From positions 1 to 43,273 of the forward strand of contig JANWHQ010000023.1 in the NCBI GenBank assembly GCA_025450315.1: a DNA stretch of 43,273 nucleotides. The letters run 5' to 3'. The position numbers and the translations under genes are program-made. The notes beneath the pieces were generated by a model. It was not told the origin of the DNA. It worked only from the letters and a program-made list of their open reading frames with translations, and searched no databases. Positions 31,229 through 40,127 of this stretch are shown here, piece by piece; the first letter of the stretch is position 1; each line of letters begins with the position of its first letter. This stretch comes from Caulobacteraceae bacterium (GTDB taxonomy: Bacteria; Pseudomonadota; Alphaproteobacteria; Caulobacterales; Caulobacteraceae).

Positions 31229-31986
31229 GCGGTGATCTCCAGGCAGGCGAACAGGCCGTCCTCCAGCGCCGCGGCGAGGATCGCGGCGAGGTCGGCGCCG
31301 GGCTGAGCGTCCAGAGCGGTCCGAGCGGCCTCCGACAGCGGGCGGCCTCGCGCGCAGGCGTCGAGGAAGGCGAACTCGGCGGCGCCGACGATGCGGGCCC
31401 GCACGGTGTGGTCGGGGCGGGCGATCACGACCCCTTCGGGAACGGTGTCGAACTCCAGCTCCGGCGCCACCCCGGCGGGCCAGCGCGTCGCGAGCCACAG
31501 GCTGGCGCTGTTGTCGCCGAACCACGCCGTCCGCACGGACGGATGAAGCCGGACGGCCGCCCGCTCCAGCGCCTCCGCGTCCAGCCGGGCCAGATCCCCG
31601 CCGCCGACCGGCTCGGCGTCGTGGGCGAGCAGGGCGTCGAGCCAGAGCCGGTCCAAGAGGGCGATGGAGGGTAGGTAGGGCAGGGCCGCCGCCGGCGGGA
31701 AGGCCGCCAGCCATCCGGCGAATCCAGCTCCATAGGCGAAGAGCGCCGCGCCTGTGGGCGGCGCGAACAGCACGAACTCGCGGGCGGCGGCGCGGAACCA
31801 CTCGGACCCTACGAGGGTGGCGACCGTGGGGAAGTTGGCCTCGAGCGCGTCGATCGCGCCCTTGATCCAGGTGTTGCGGTGGACGCGGAGGCCGGGAGCG
31901 CCGGCCGGGGCCCAGCGAGCCAGGCCGGCGTCGTCGCCCGCCAGCGCGGCGGCGAAGGCGTCCTGGAAGTCGGTGAGGTCAGGCAT
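31225..31986 (-). CDS. bufC: DUF2063 partner protein of the bufferin pathway
   Basis: 253 residues. The N-terminal DUF2063 part runs [16 protein letters not shown], then [22 protein letters not shown] and [20 protein letters not shown]. The C-terminal half (LAWLEF-like strand region, [22 protein letters not shown]) is the presumed peptide-recognition fold. In studied homologues (HvfC/BufC) this protein escorts the precursor to the DUF692 enzyme. It overlaps bufB by eight bases and doxX by four, so all are translated together. Confidence 0.9.
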   Translation of the reverse strand: MPDLTDFQDAFAAALAGDDAGLARWAPAGAPGLRVHRNTWIKGAIDALEANFPTVATLVGSEWFRAAAREFVLFAPPTGAALFAYGAGFAGWLAAFPPAAALPYLPSIALLDRLWLDALLAHDAEPVGGGDLARLDAEALERAAVRLHPSVRTAWFGDNSASLWLATRWPAGVAPELEFDTVPEGVVIARPDHTVRARIVGAAEFAFLDACARGRPLSEAARTALDAQPGADLAAILAAALEDGLFACLEITA

Positions 31987-32836
31987 GCGCCTGCTCGCGC
32001 GCCGGCGACGCGGCGGGCGCCTGGAGCACGGCCTCCGCCCGGTTCCGCTCGCTCAGCAGCTCGTCGAAGGCCGGGATGTTGTCGTCGCGCTCGATCAAGG
32101 TGGGGCGGGGTCCGATCCGGGCCACCAGCCGCCGGTACAAGGCCCAGACCGGCTCGGAGACCGGCGCGTCGTGGCTGTCGATCAGCAGCGCCTGGCCGAG
32201 CGCGCCGTCGTGGGCATGCCCGGCCAGATGGATCTCGCCGATCGCCTCGGCGGGCGCCGCGTCGATGTAGGCCGCGGCGTCGAACCCCAGATTGTTGGCG
32301 CTGACATGGACGTTGTTCACGTCCAGCAGCAGGCCGCAGCCGGTCCGGCGCACCAGCGCCTCGAGGAACTCGACTTCGCTGAAGTCGTGGCCGTCGAGCG
32401 CCAGGTAAAGCGAAGGGTTCTCGATCAGGATGCGCCGTCCGAGCGCCTCCTGGACCTCGTCCACGTGGGCTGAGACCCGCGCCAGTGCTTCGGCCGAGCG
32501 GGGGAACGGCAACAGGTCGGGATGATGGACGCCGCGCCAGGTCGACCAGGCTAGGTGCTCGGAGACGACGAACGGCTCGAACCGGCCGGCCAGGCGCTTC
32601 AGGGCGGCGAGATGCCTGCGATCCGGCCGCTCGGCGCCGGCCAGCGACATCCCCACCCCGTGAAGCGAGAGCGGCCGATGCGCGCGGACCGCCTCCAGCC
32701 ACGCCAGGCGCGGTCCGCCGTCGCACATGTAGTTCTCGGCGTGGACCTCGAACCATAGGCCCGCCGCCGGCGCAGCGAGCGCCTCCTGGTAGTGCTGGGG
32801 CTTCAGCCCCACGCCGGCGGTCGGACCGGAGATCAT
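31979..32836 (-). CDS. bufB: DUF692 multinuclear iron oxidase (MNIO) of the bufferin pathway
   Basis: 285 residues, a TIM-barrel with two or three iron atoms. The ligand-bearing stretches are FEVHAENYM, LSLHGVGMSLAG, SEHLAWSTW, ILIENPSLYLA, LLDVNNVHVSANNLG, GEIHLAGHAHDG and LIDSHDAPV. MNIO enzymes oxidise cysteines; for bufferins they convert core Cys to thiooxazole groups that bind copper. The ATG is only three bases after the bufA stop, so translation is coupled. No catalytic residue appears lost. Confidence 0.94.
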   Translation of the reverse strand: MISGPTAGVGLKPQHYQEALAAPAAGLWFEVHAENYMCDGGPRLAWLEAVRAHRPLSLHGVGMSLAGAERPDRRHLAALKRLAGRFEPFVVSEHLAWSTWRGVHHPDLLPFPRSAEALARVSAHVDEVQEALGRRILIENPSLYLALDGHDFSEVEFLEALVRRTGCGLLLDVNNVHVSANNLGFDAAAYIDAAPAEAIGEIHLAGHAHDGALGQALLIDSHDAPVSEPVWALYRRLVARIGPRPTLIERDDNIPAFDELLSERNRAEAVLQAPAASPAREQAHA

Positions 32837-32839
32837 GGG

Positions 32840-33184
32840 TCAGGCCGGGAGCGGCGTCAGCGAGCCGTGGCCCTTGGGCGTCTTGATCGAGGTGCAGGTC
32901 CCCTTGGGCGTCAGAGCCCAGGCGTTGCCCTGGTAATCGACCTTGGACGTGCCCGCGCAGGTGGTGCCCGCGCCGGCCTTGCAGTCGTTCTCGTGGGCCT
33001 TGGCGATGCCGTAGCACTTCTCGTGGCCGACCATCTGGGCGGCGGTGACAGGCTTCTTCAGCATCCCCATGGCGCCCATGTGGTTGGCCATCGAGCCCAT
33101 CTGACCGGCGGCGCCGGCGGTTCCGGCTGCGGCCAGCGCGATGGCGCTGAGAAGGGTGGATGCGGCGATATTGGCGGTCTTCAT
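32840..33184 (-). CDS. bufA: Bufferin-type precursor peptide (DUF2282), exported copper-binding RiPP
   Basis: 114 residues from the ATG at 33184 (a TTG at 33190 is also in frame). The signal peptide ends near GTAGA. Then come a Met/His-rich segment [15 protein letters not shown] (residues 27-41) and the DUF2282 core with four cysteines, Cys57, Cys68, Cys76 and Cys97 ([33 protein letters not shown]). The spacing matches bufferin-1 precursors. After MNIO treatment and export the peptide is expected to chelate copper in the periplasm. The extra Met cluster is itself copper-like. Confidence 0.92.
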   Translation of the reverse strand: MKTANIAASTLLSAIALAAAGTAGAAGQMGSMANHMGAMGMLKKPVTAAQMVGHEKCYGIAKAHENDCKAGAGTTCAGTSKVDYQGNAWALTPKGTCTSIKTPKGHGSLTPLPA

Positions 33185-33244
33185 GGACAAGTCGCTCCGT
33201 TGCGGGTCAGTAGGGCGCGCCGGAAAGCCCGGTCGCGACGGTTA

Positions 33245-33269
33245 TTCGCGGCGGACGTGGAAAGGTTAC
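33245..33269 (-). promoter_or_regulatory. Candidate SigF-type promoter of the bufferin operon
   Basis: On the minus strand GTAACC (33269-33264), a 15-base spacer, then CGAATA (33248-33243). The SigF motif I recall from Caulobacter is a GTAACC -35 with a CGAA -10. The start of transcription would fall about 50 bases before the bufA ATG. Confidence 0.6.
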
Positions 33270-33292
33270 ATGCGGCGCAGCGGGACCCGCCC

Positions 33293-33874
33293 ATGACCAG
33301 CGAGCGACGCGCCGAGGCCGTGCGGCAAGACCGGGCCTGGGCCATGCTGATGGCGGCGGCCCAGGACGGAGATGGCCGCGCCTACGCCGAATTGCTCGCC
33401 GCCGTCGCCCCGTTCGTGCGCGCCTTGGTGAGGCGCCGCTGCCCCGAGCCGGATCTGATCGAGGACGTGGTGCAGGACACCCTGCTCACCCTTCACCGGG
33501 TCAGGGCCACCTACGATCCCAACCGATCGTTTTGCGCATGGCTTGCGGCCATCGCCGCCCGGCGGGCCATCGACGCCCTGCGCCGGCGCGGCCGGACGCG
33601 GACACGGGAGGTGCGCGACGAGGTCGCATATGAAACCTTTGCCGATCCGGCAGCGAACAATTCGGATCAGGCGAGCGAGGCGGCCGGGATGGTCCAGGCG
33701 CTGATCGCGGCGCTGCCGCACCGGCAAAGGCAGGCATTGGAATTGGTGAAGCTGGGCGACATGTCGCTCGCCGAAGCGTCGGCGGCCTCGGGCCAGACCA
33801 CGGGCGCTCTGAAGGTCAACGTCCACCGCGCGCTGAAAGCCCTGCGCGCCCGGCTACGGGGAACCGAGGCATGA
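33293..33874 (+). CDS. sigF: ECF sigma factor, SigF-like (metal-stress)
   Basis: 193 residues. Region 2 is LVRRRCPEPDLIEDVVQDTLLTLH with FCAWLAAIAARRAIDALRRRG; region 4 is LPHRQRQALELVKLGDMSLA then SGQTTGALKVNVHRALKALR. It overlaps the NrsF gene by four bases (ATGA) and is divergent from bufABC. In Caulobacter the same arrangement responds to copper, chromate and cadmium. The ATG at 33293 is used; the longer frame back to 32792 only reads through bufA and is rejected. No GTAACC motif is seen on its own strand, so it may not be self-activating. Confidence 0.92.
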   Translation: MTSERRAEAVRQDRAWAMLMAAAQDGDGRAYAELLAAVAPFVRALVRRRCPEPDLIEDVVQDTLLTLHRVRATYDPNRSFCAWLAAIAARRAIDALRRRGRTRTREVRDEVAYETFADPAANNSDQASEAAGMVQALIAALPHRQRQALELVKLGDMSLAEASAASGQTTGALKVNVHRALKALRARLRGTEA

Positions 33875-34515
33875 GCGGCCGGACCGACGAGCTGATCGCG
33901 TCGCTGGCGGCGCAGGCGCGGCCGGTGAAACGGCTGTGGCCGCCGGCCCTCAGGGCCGCGGTCTGGCTCGTCCTGCTGCTGGCCATCTGCACGGCGATCG
34001 TCGCCCTCTGGGCCGACATCCCCGACTGTCTGCGCCGAAACGCCGGCGTCAGGCCCATGCTGGCCTGGGCCTGCTCCTTGATGACCGGCGCCAGCGCGAT
34101 CGTCGCGGCGGCCTATCTGGCGATGCCGGACCGCTCCCGTCGGTGGGCGTGGGCGCCCGTGCCGTTCCTGGCGGCCTGGCTGGTCCTGAGCGACATCGGA
34201 TGTATCGGGCTCGATCCCCACCCTCAGGGCGACAGCGGCATGTGCTTCGCCTTCATCCTGGGCGCCGGCGTTCCCATCACCCTGTTCCTGCTCTGGCGTC
34301 TCGGCCGGGCGCGGCCGATGGACGCCTGGCTGGTCATGGGCATGGGGGGGCTGGGGGCGGCGGGCCTGGCGGCCGCCCTCCTGCAGTTCTTCCATCCCTT
34401 CCCGATCACCTTCATGGACCTGGGCGTCCACCTCGCCGGCGTGGCCGTCATCGTCTTCGGCGGAGGCGTCGCCGGACGGTTCTTCGGCCGCCTCCGGTCG
34501 CCAACCAACATATGA
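33871..34515 (+). CDS. nrsF: NrsF-type membrane anti-sigma factor (DUF1109)
   Basis: 214 residues with six membrane helices: AAVWLVLLLAICTAIVALW, MLAWACSLMTGASAIVAAAY, WAPVPFLAAWLVLSDIG, MCFAFILGAGVPITLFLLW, AWLVMGMGGLGAAGLAAALL and LGVHLAGVAVIVFGGGVAG. The short N-terminal cytoplasmic tail (TDELIASLAAQARPVKRL) is the likely sigma-binding part. Cysteines at 40, 53, 68, 111 and 125 include candidates for the metal-sensing pair described in Caulobacter NrsF. It is translationally coupled to sigF. Confidence 0.9.
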   Translation: MSGRTDELIASLAAQARPVKRLWPPALRAAVWLVLLLAICTAIVALWADIPDCLRRNAGVRPMLAWACSLMTGASAIVAAAYLAMPDRSRRWAWAPVPFLAAWLVLSDIGCIGLDPHPQGDSGMCFAFILGAGVPITLFLLWRLGRARPMDAWLVMGMGGLGAAGLAAALLQFFHPFPITFMDLGVHLAGVAVIVFGGGVAGRFFGRLRSPTNI

Positions 34516-34539
34516 GGGAGGCGCTGTTCGGCGGCGTCT

Positions 34540-35799
34540 TTGGCCGGAGCAGGAGCTGCAAGGGTCGCGGGGGCCCTTGGCTGCTGTCTTCGCCAGGCGG
34601 GGCAGATCATCAAACTCAGGATCGCGCAGGTCTGTCCTTACGACATCGACCGGCCGGGCGGCGTTCAGGCGCACGTCCGGGATACCTCGGCCGCGCTGGT
34701 CGCCCGCGGCCACGAGGTGACGATCATCGCGCCCAGAACCGCGCCTGGACCGTCCCGCGCCCGGACGAGCTCCGACGTGCGGATCGTGAAGCTGGGCAGC
34801 TCGCTCACCGTGAACCTCTCCAAGACGCGGTTCGAAACGACCGTGGCGCTCGGCTATCAGCGGCGGCGTCTTCGGGCCACGCTGCGGCGCGGCGGCTTCG
34901 ACGTGGTCCACTACCATTCGATCTGGACGCCGCTGCTGCCGATGCAGGTGATGAGGTGTTCCGACAGCGCCAGCGTCGTCACCTTCCACGAGACGCCGCC
35001 CGACACCTTCGGCGGCGCGCTCAGCGCGGCGCTGATGGCCGCGGCCAGCCGGCTCCTGCTGGCCCGGATCGACGGCGCGATCGCGGTCTCCGAAGCGCCC
35101 CGGCGGCACCTGCGGCCCAAGCCCGGCCAGAACGTCTGGATCGCGCCCCCGTGCACCGACCTCGGGCGCTTCCGGCCGGCAGCCGATGCCGGCGAGCGCG
35201 CCGATGCGACCGTCACCATCCTGTGCGTCGGCCGGCTCGAGCCCCGGAAGGGCGTGATCCTGCTGCTCGAAAGCTTCAGGAGGCTCCGGGCCGACGGACT
35301 GGACGTGCGCCTGGTGATCGCCGGGGTCGGCAGCGAGGAGGCCCGCCTGCGCCGCTTCGCCGAACGGCATGGCCTGGCCGAGGTCGAGTTCACCGGACGT
35401 TTCGACGACGAGGCCGCGCCGCGGCTTTACGCCCGCGCCGACATCGTCTGCGCGCCCGCGCCGTACGGCGAGAGCTTCGGGATCGTCCTCTGCGAAGCCA
35501 TGGCCAGCGGCAAGCCGGTCGTCGCCGCCGCCAACCACGGCTATCGCACGGTGCTGGGCGCCGACGCGCCGGAGCTGCTGGCGCCGCCCGGGGACGTCGA
35601 GGGGCTCTACCGGCGGCTGCGCGCCCTGGTCCTGGATGGGGATTTGCGCGCCCGATACTCGGCCTGGGGCGCGGCCGAGGCCCTCCGCTACGACAGCCGC
35701 GAGGTCTCGGCCCAGATCGAGGACGTCTACCGCCAAGCCATCAGATCCTCCCGCCAGCCGGGAGGTCGGGCGCTCGATCCTGGGTTCGCTGCGGGCTGA
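34540..35799 (+). CDS. Glycosyltransferase family 4
   Basis: About 419 residues, GT-B fold. IAQVCPYDIDRPGGVQAHVRD at the N-terminus is the PimA-like acceptor loop. Later come SVVTFHETPPDTFGG, GRLEPRKGVILLLESF and the donor-site EX7E in GESFGIVLCEAMASGKP. It moves a sugar from a nucleotide donor to a lipid or glycan in cell-envelope synthesis. The start is uncertain: no ATG or GTG lies in frame before residue 24. The only standard start is a TTG at 34540, and the conserved part begins about 25 residues later. It starts 24 bases after nrsF and is convergent with the receptor gene. Confidence 0.87.
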   Translation: MAGAGAARVAGALGCCLRQAGQIIKLRIAQVCPYDIDRPGGVQAHVRDTSAALVARGHEVTIIAPRTAPGPSRARTSSDVRIVKLGSSLTVNLSKTRFETTVALGYQRRRLRATLRRGGFDVVHYHSIWTPLLPMQVMRCSDSASVVTFHETPPDTFGGALSAALMAAASRLLLARIDGAIAVSEAPRRHLRPKPGQNVWIAPPCTDLGRFRPAADAGERADATVTILCVGRLEPRKGVILLLESFRRLRADGLDVRLVIAGVGSEEARLRRFAERHGLAEVEFTGRFDDEAAPRLYARADIVCAPAPYGESFGIVLCEAMASGKPVVAAANHGYRTVLGADAPELLAPPGDVEGLYRRLRALVLDGDLRARYSAWGAAEALRYDSREVSAQIEDVYRQAIRSSRQPGGRALDPGFAAG

Positions 35800-35818
35800 G
35801 GCCGAGGGCCCCGGGCAC

Positions 35819-38272
35819 TCAGCGGATGTGGACGCCCAACGACAGGCCCACGGTCAACGGCCGCAAGGGCGTGCTCTGCGCGGTGGTGTGGAACGAGAAC
35901 GGATCGCCATAGGAGAAGGTGTCCCCAGCGCCGCCGACCGGCGACTTGACGAAGGCCGTCAGCACCCACCGGTCCGTCGCCAGCGCCGCCGACATTTCGG
36001 CATAGGCGTAGTCGCCCATCTCCGGCGAGGTCGTCGCGTCGAGCGTCAGGTGCGACCCGCCCACATAGGTGTAACGCGCCTGAAGCCGCATCCGGGCCCA
36101 AGCCGACAGCGGCCGCTGGTAGGTCGCCATCGCGCCGGCGGTGAACCTCGGCGCGCCCGGCAGCCCGTTGTCGGGCCTGGAGAGGAAGCCGGCATAGGGA
36201 TGGACGAGCTCCGGCTCGGCGACGGTGGCGTTGGCCTTCAACGTCAGTTCCGGCGTCGGCGCCGCTTCCGCTTCGATCTCCCATCCCAGGTCCCGGCCAT
36301 CGCCGACGTTGGCGGTGAAGATCAGGCCGTCCGCCAGCAGCTGGTCGCTCTGGACGCCCTTCCAGGTCATGTAGAAGACCGCCGTGCGCAGGCGCGCGGC
36401 GCCCCCGAACAGGGCCGTGCGGATTCCCGCTTCGTAGTCCCACAGCTCGTCGGGGCCGAAGCGTCTCTGAGGTCCGGGCGAGGCGGGGTCGGCGGCGAAG
36501 CGCTGTCCCGGCGGCCCGGCCGAGTTGAAGCCGGGCGCGCGATACCCTTCCGAAGCCTGGAGGTAGAAGGTGGTGTCGTCGCTGGCGACGTAGCGGGCCA
36601 CCAGCTGGGGCGCGAACCCCGACGCCGCCGTTTTTCCGGTGAAGGCGGCGCGGCCGCCGGGGAAGGCCTCGATCCGGGAGCTGGTCTTCACCGATGTCCG
36701 AAACCACCGGCCGCCCGCGGTCAGCATGACGCGCGGCGTGGGCGCGAACGAGATCTGGCCGAAGCCGGCGTACTCTCGCACGAGGTCGTAACGCTGCTCC
36801 CGGTAGACCGGGACCGGCGCGCCGCCGGACCCCAGGGGGGCGTCGAGCCGTGTCGCCAGATCGTTGTCGCCGACGCTCTGGAAGACGCCCGCAAGCCATC
36901 GCACGGGACCGGTTTCGGGAGACGCGACGGTCGCCTCGTCGACCAGGATCTCGGCGGTGTCGGCGTCGGTGAACGGACTGGGCGCCGCCCCGGCGCCGGC
37001 CACGAACTCGGGCAGCGCCGCCGAGGCGTCGTAGACGCTGTCATAGCGGTGGTGCAGCAGCGAACTGGTGACGCGCACGGTCCCCCATGACGGCCGCCCT
37101 TCCAGGTCGAGGCCGGCCTGCAGGAAGTCGTTGTCGTGCGGCTCGCGCAGCAGATTGTCGCGCGCGTAGGCGCCGACGGCCGGCTCGGCGTAGTGGGTGT
37201 CGTCGGAATTCAGCCATTGGCGCACCACCCTTGCGGTCAAGGTCCAATCGCTGGCCGGCCGCCATTGCGCCGCCGCCCGGCCGCCGCGCCGGCGGACCCC
37301 GTTGACGTTCTTCAGGCCGAGGGCGGGATCGTCGATATAGCCGCCCTGGCGCTCGTCGTAGGCCGCCACCCGGACGCCCAGGCGGCCCGGGACAAGCGGA
37401 ACATTGGCCATCCCCTCCATGGAGGCGCTGGGACCGCCGCCCGCCGTGGCCGAGGCGCTGCCGGTCATGTCGGCCTCGTAGCGGTCGAGGTTCGGCTTGC
37501 GCGTGATCACATTGACCAGGCCGCCGATCGCCCCCGCCCCATAGAGCGCGCCCTGGGGGCCCCGCAGCACCTCGACGTGGTCCACGTCGACCAGGGCCAG
37601 ATCGGGATCGGGCGCGTCATAGGTCACCCGGCTCCCATCGAGGTAGAGGCCGACGGTCGATTGGGTGCGGCCGGTCAGGGCGCTGTCGGACAGACCGCGG
37701 ATGAAGATCTTGTCCCGCCCGGGGCCGAGATCGGTCATGGAGACGCCCGAAACCAGCGGCTGCAGATCGCCGAGGTCGGGCAGGCCGTTGTCCGCCAGAT
37801 CCGATCCGGTCGCCGTGCTGATCGCGTAGGGGGCCTGCGCCAGCAGACCCTCCCTGCGCCCCGCCGTGACCACCAGCTCGGCGACCCCGGCGACCTGCGG
37901 CGGCGGCTCGGAGGGCGGCGGCGCCGGCGGGGGTCGCTGGGCCGGCCGCGGCGCAGGCGCCGGCTCCGGGAGGACGATCACCTCGTCGGGGCCGGCGAAG
38001 CGGAAGGTGCAGCCTGTTCCGGACAGCAGCCGGCGAAGGCCCTCGGCGACGTCGAACCGCCCTCTGAGTGACGCTCGAGCTCGACGGCAGCCGTCCGCGC
38101 CCGTGGTGGAGATCGAGATCCGCGCCTGGACGGCGAAATCCAGCAAGGCCATTCCGATCGGCTCGGCCGGGACATCGAAGGCGACGATGCGCTCGCGCGC
38201 GCGGGCGGCGCCGAGGGGGAGGATCGCCGCGACGCCGACAAGCAGCGCGGTCGTCCGGACGCTTCGGCTCAC
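35819..38272 (-). CDS. TonB-dependent receptor with N-terminal signalling (STN) domain
   Basis: About 817 residues from a GTG at 38272 (a TTG at 38278 is also possible). Signal peptide, then the STN domain (IGMALLDFAVQARISIS...LRRLLSGTGCTFRFAGPDE), a Pro-rich linker, the TonB box and plug (ELVVTAGRR...RDKIFIRGLSD, VEVLRGPQGALYGAGAIGGLVNVIT), and a 22-strand barrel with the ASEGYRAPGFNSAGP motif. The C-terminus ends in aromatic-rich FSYGDPFSFHTT and a final strand. STN marks it as a transducer for FecR. It is probably an iron-complex or related uptake receptor; the ligand is unknown. It is the third gene of the fecI-fecR operon. Confidence 0.94.
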   Translation of the reverse strand: MSRSVRTTALLVGVAAILPLGAARARERIVAFDVPAEPIGMALLDFAVQARISISTTGADGCRRARASLRGRFDVAEGLRRLLSGTGCTFRFAGPDEVIVLPEPAPAPRPAQRPPPAPPPSEPPPQVAGVAELVVTAGRREGLLAQAPYAISTATGSDLADNGLPDLGDLQPLVSGVSMTDLGPGRDKIFIRGLSDSALTGRTQSTVGLYLDGSRVTYDAPDPDLALVDVDHVEVLRGPQGALYGAGAIGGLVNVITRKPNLDRYEADMTGSASATAGGGPSASMEGMANVPLVPGRLGVRVAAYDERQGGYIDDPALGLKNVNGVRRRGGRAAAQWRPASDWTLTARVVRQWLNSDDTHYAEPAVGAYARDNLLREPHDNDFLQAGLDLEGRPSWGTVRVTSSLLHHRYDSVYDASAALPEFVAGAGAAPSPFTDADTAEILVDEATVASPETGPVRWLAGVFQSVGDNDLATRLDAPLGSGGAPVPVYREQRYDLVREYAGFGQISFAPTPRVMLTAGGRWFRTSVKTSSRIEAFPGGRAAFTGKTAASGFAPQLVARYVASDDTTFYLQASEGYRAPGFNSAGPPGQRFAADPASPGPQRRFGPDELWDYEAGIRTALFGGAARLRTAVFYMTWKGVQSDQLLADGLIFTANVGDGRDLGWEIEAEAAPTPELTLKANATVAEPELVHPYAGFLSRPDNGLPGAPRFTAGAMATYQRPLSAWARMRLQARYTYVGGSHLTLDATTSPEMGDYAYAEMSAALATDRWVLTAFVKSPVGGAGDTFSYGDPFSFHTTAQSTPLRPLTVGLSLGVHIR

Positions 38273-38289
38273 TCCCAAATCGGCGGCTC

Positions 38290-39294
38290 TTATCGGTGCG
38301 GTGACTTCGACCTTAGCTGAATATGCTCGGCGGAGCGAACCGCCTCGACCGGAAGGAACCGTTGCAGCGCGCCAAGCATGGCGTCCTCGTCGCTCAGCCT
38401 GAGCGCGCCGGAGAACCGGAGGTTGGCGGCCGAGGCGTCGACCGTGATCGGCGTGGGAAGGAATCTGTCGAGGTCGGCCGCCACCTCGCCGAGCGGCTGG
38501 TCGCGATAGACCAGATAGCCCTTGCGCCAAGCCATGACGTCGTCCAGCCGCGCCCGGGACAGGATCGACTGGCTCGAACCGTCCTTGCGCCGGAGTTGAT
38601 CGCCCACGGCAAGGCGGACTTCCGCCTCCGGGCCGGCATGGACGTCGGCGACCTCGACGACCCCGCGGCTCACGGTCACCGAGACTTCGCCGCGGTATTT
38701 GAGGACGTCGAATTGAGTGCCCACCACGGTGATCCTCTGGTCGCCCGCGGTCACGCGGAAGGGGTGGCCGCTGTCCTTGACCACATCGAACAGCGCCTCT
38801 CCCTTGACCAGGACGAGATTGCGGCTGCTTCGGCTCACCCGGGCCAGGAGCCGCGTATCGCTGTTGAGCTCGACCGCACTGCCATCGGCCAGGCGAATGG
38901 CGCGCGTCTCGCCCTTGGCGGTGGTGAAGACCGTCTCCGCCGGCGGGCGTTGCAGCCAGAGCCCGGCGCCGACGGCGATCAGCAGCACCGCGGCCATCGC
39001 GGCCCAGACCGGGGCGCGTAGGCGTGGCGGCGGCCCGCGCCGATCGGCCAAGGGCAGCAGGACCACCTCGGCGGACCGATCGTCGATGGGACCGCGCAAC
39101 CGTCCGGCCTGATCGTCGAGCTCGCTCCAGAGCAGCTCGACGTCCTCGAACGCGGTTCTGTGCGCGTCCGACTCCGAGAGCCACGCCTCGAGCGCGAGCC
39201 AATCGTCTCCGGTCGCCGCGTCGGATTGGACGCGCACGAACCAGTCGGCGGCTTGCGCCCTCAGGCTTTCGATGTCGTGTTCAGGCGCGGTCAT
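38290..39294 (-). CDS. fecR: FecR-family anti-sigma / signal relay protein
   Basis: 334 residues. The cytoplasmic DUF4880 part (AADWFVRVQSDAATGDDWLALEAWL) is followed by a membrane segment (VWAAMAAVLLIAVGAGLWL, about residues 105-125) and the periplasmic FecR domain: FTTAKGETRAIRLADGSAVEL, NLVLVKGEALFDV, ITVVGTQFDV. The C-terminal FecR_C repeat is YLVYRDQPLGEVAADLDRF. It carries the signal from the receptor STN domain to the sigma factor. It ends 17 bases before the receptor start. Confidence 0.93.
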   Translation of the reverse strand: MTAPEHDIESLRAQAADWFVRVQSDAATGDDWLALEAWLSESDAHRTAFEDVELLWSELDDQAGRLRGPIDDRSAEVVLLPLADRRGPPPRLRAPVWAAMAAVLLIAVGAGLWLQRPPAETVFTTAKGETRAIRLADGSAVELNSDTRLLARVSRSSRNLVLVKGEALFDVVKDSGHPFRVTAGDQRITVVGTQFDVLKYRGEVSVTVSRGVVEVADVHAGPEAEVRLAVGDQLRRKDGSSQSILSRARLDDVMAWRKGYLVYRDQPLGEVAADLDRFLPTPITVDASAANLRFSGALRLSDEDAMLGALQRFLPVEAVRSAEHIQLRSKSPHR

Positions 39295-39370
39295 GCAGGG
39301 GCATCCGCCACAATGACGCCGCAAAGGCCGGATGGCCCCACCTGCGGACAACGGGTCGGCCTGCGGGCGT

Positions 39371-39955
39371 TCATTTGTCGAGCCTCGCGAGGAGATGCTT
39401 GAGGGCGGCGCTGATGTGCTTTTCCACCGCGCTTCGCGAGATCCCCATCGCCGCCGCCGTTTCCGCGTGGCTGAGCCCGTCGATCTTGTGCAGCTCGAAC
39501 GCCCGCCGTCGTTGCGGCGGCAAGTCTTCGATCGCGGCGGCCAGTCTTCGCCAGCGCTGGCGCGACGCGGCGGCCTCTTCCGGCGAGGCCGCGTTGGCGA
39601 CGTCCTCGCCACCCGCGCGCCGATACTGGCTGGCGTGCCAGGCGTCGTCGCGCGCTTCGGCGCGCCGCTTCTGCTTCAATCGGTCCAGCATCAGGTTGGA
39701 GCCGAGGCGGTAGAGGAAGGCCGCCGGGTTCTCGACGCAACCGATCTCGGCGCTGACAATCCTGACGTAGATGTCCTGCACCACGTCCTCGGCAGCCGCC
39801 TGGGAGCCCAGCCGCATGGCGAAGTAGCGGACCAAGTCCTGGCGCCTCTCCAGATAGGCTCCGACCAGCGCTGAGGGGGGACTGTCGTTCAATCCGGCGC
39901 GCCTGACGAGGTCCGTAAGCGGGCGGGGGGCATGGCCAAGCTTATGGCCGGCCAA
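39371..39955 (-). CDS. fecI: FecI-type ECF sigma factor
   Basis: Up to 194 residues. Region 2 is AAEDVVQDIYVRIVSAEIG with PAAFLYRLGSNLMLDRLKQK; region 4 is IEDLPPQRRRAFELHKIDGL then HAETAAAMGISRSAVEKHIS. The frame opens at a TTG (39955). A second TTG at 39892 (NDSPPSALVGAYLERRQDLV) would give a 173-residue protein closer to the family size. Neither has a strong ribosome site. Its target should be the downstream receptor gene. It is divergent from the TlpA-like gene across about 170 bases. Confidence 0.9.
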   Translation of the reverse strand: MAGHKLGHAPRPLTDLVRRAGLNDSPPSALVGAYLERRQDLVRYFAMRLGSQAAAEDVVQDIYVRIVSAEIGCVENPAAFLYRLGSNLMLDRLKQKRRAEARDDAWHASQYRRAGGEDVANAASPEEAAASRQRWRRLAAAIEDLPPQRRRAFELHKIDGLSHAETAAAMGISRSAVEKHISAALKHLLARLDK

Positions 39956-40127
39956 TCCCGCGGGATCAAATCATCCGGCCGCCGCTGCGGCGCAAGGCCG
40001 CGAGAAAAATCGCCAGGCGAAGCTGGGGCGATCGCCGGCCAGCGTCGTCGTGTCAGCAGCGACGCCGGGCTCCCGCCCAATGGGCCTGGCGTCGCGCCCC
40101 ATGTCCCGGACGATCGAGGTTTCATCG

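Noticed and set aside
33667..35736. Long minus-strand frame opposite nrsF and the glycosyltransferase
   Set aside because: Low-information Gly/Arg/Asp translation typical of antisense frames in G/C-rich DNA; the plus-strand genes have family motifs.
35819..39202. A single 1127-residue minus-strand frame spanning the receptor and fecR region
   Set aside because: Only the part from about 38272 onward is the receptor; the upstream part is an out-of-frame reading of fecR, which has its own clear frame.
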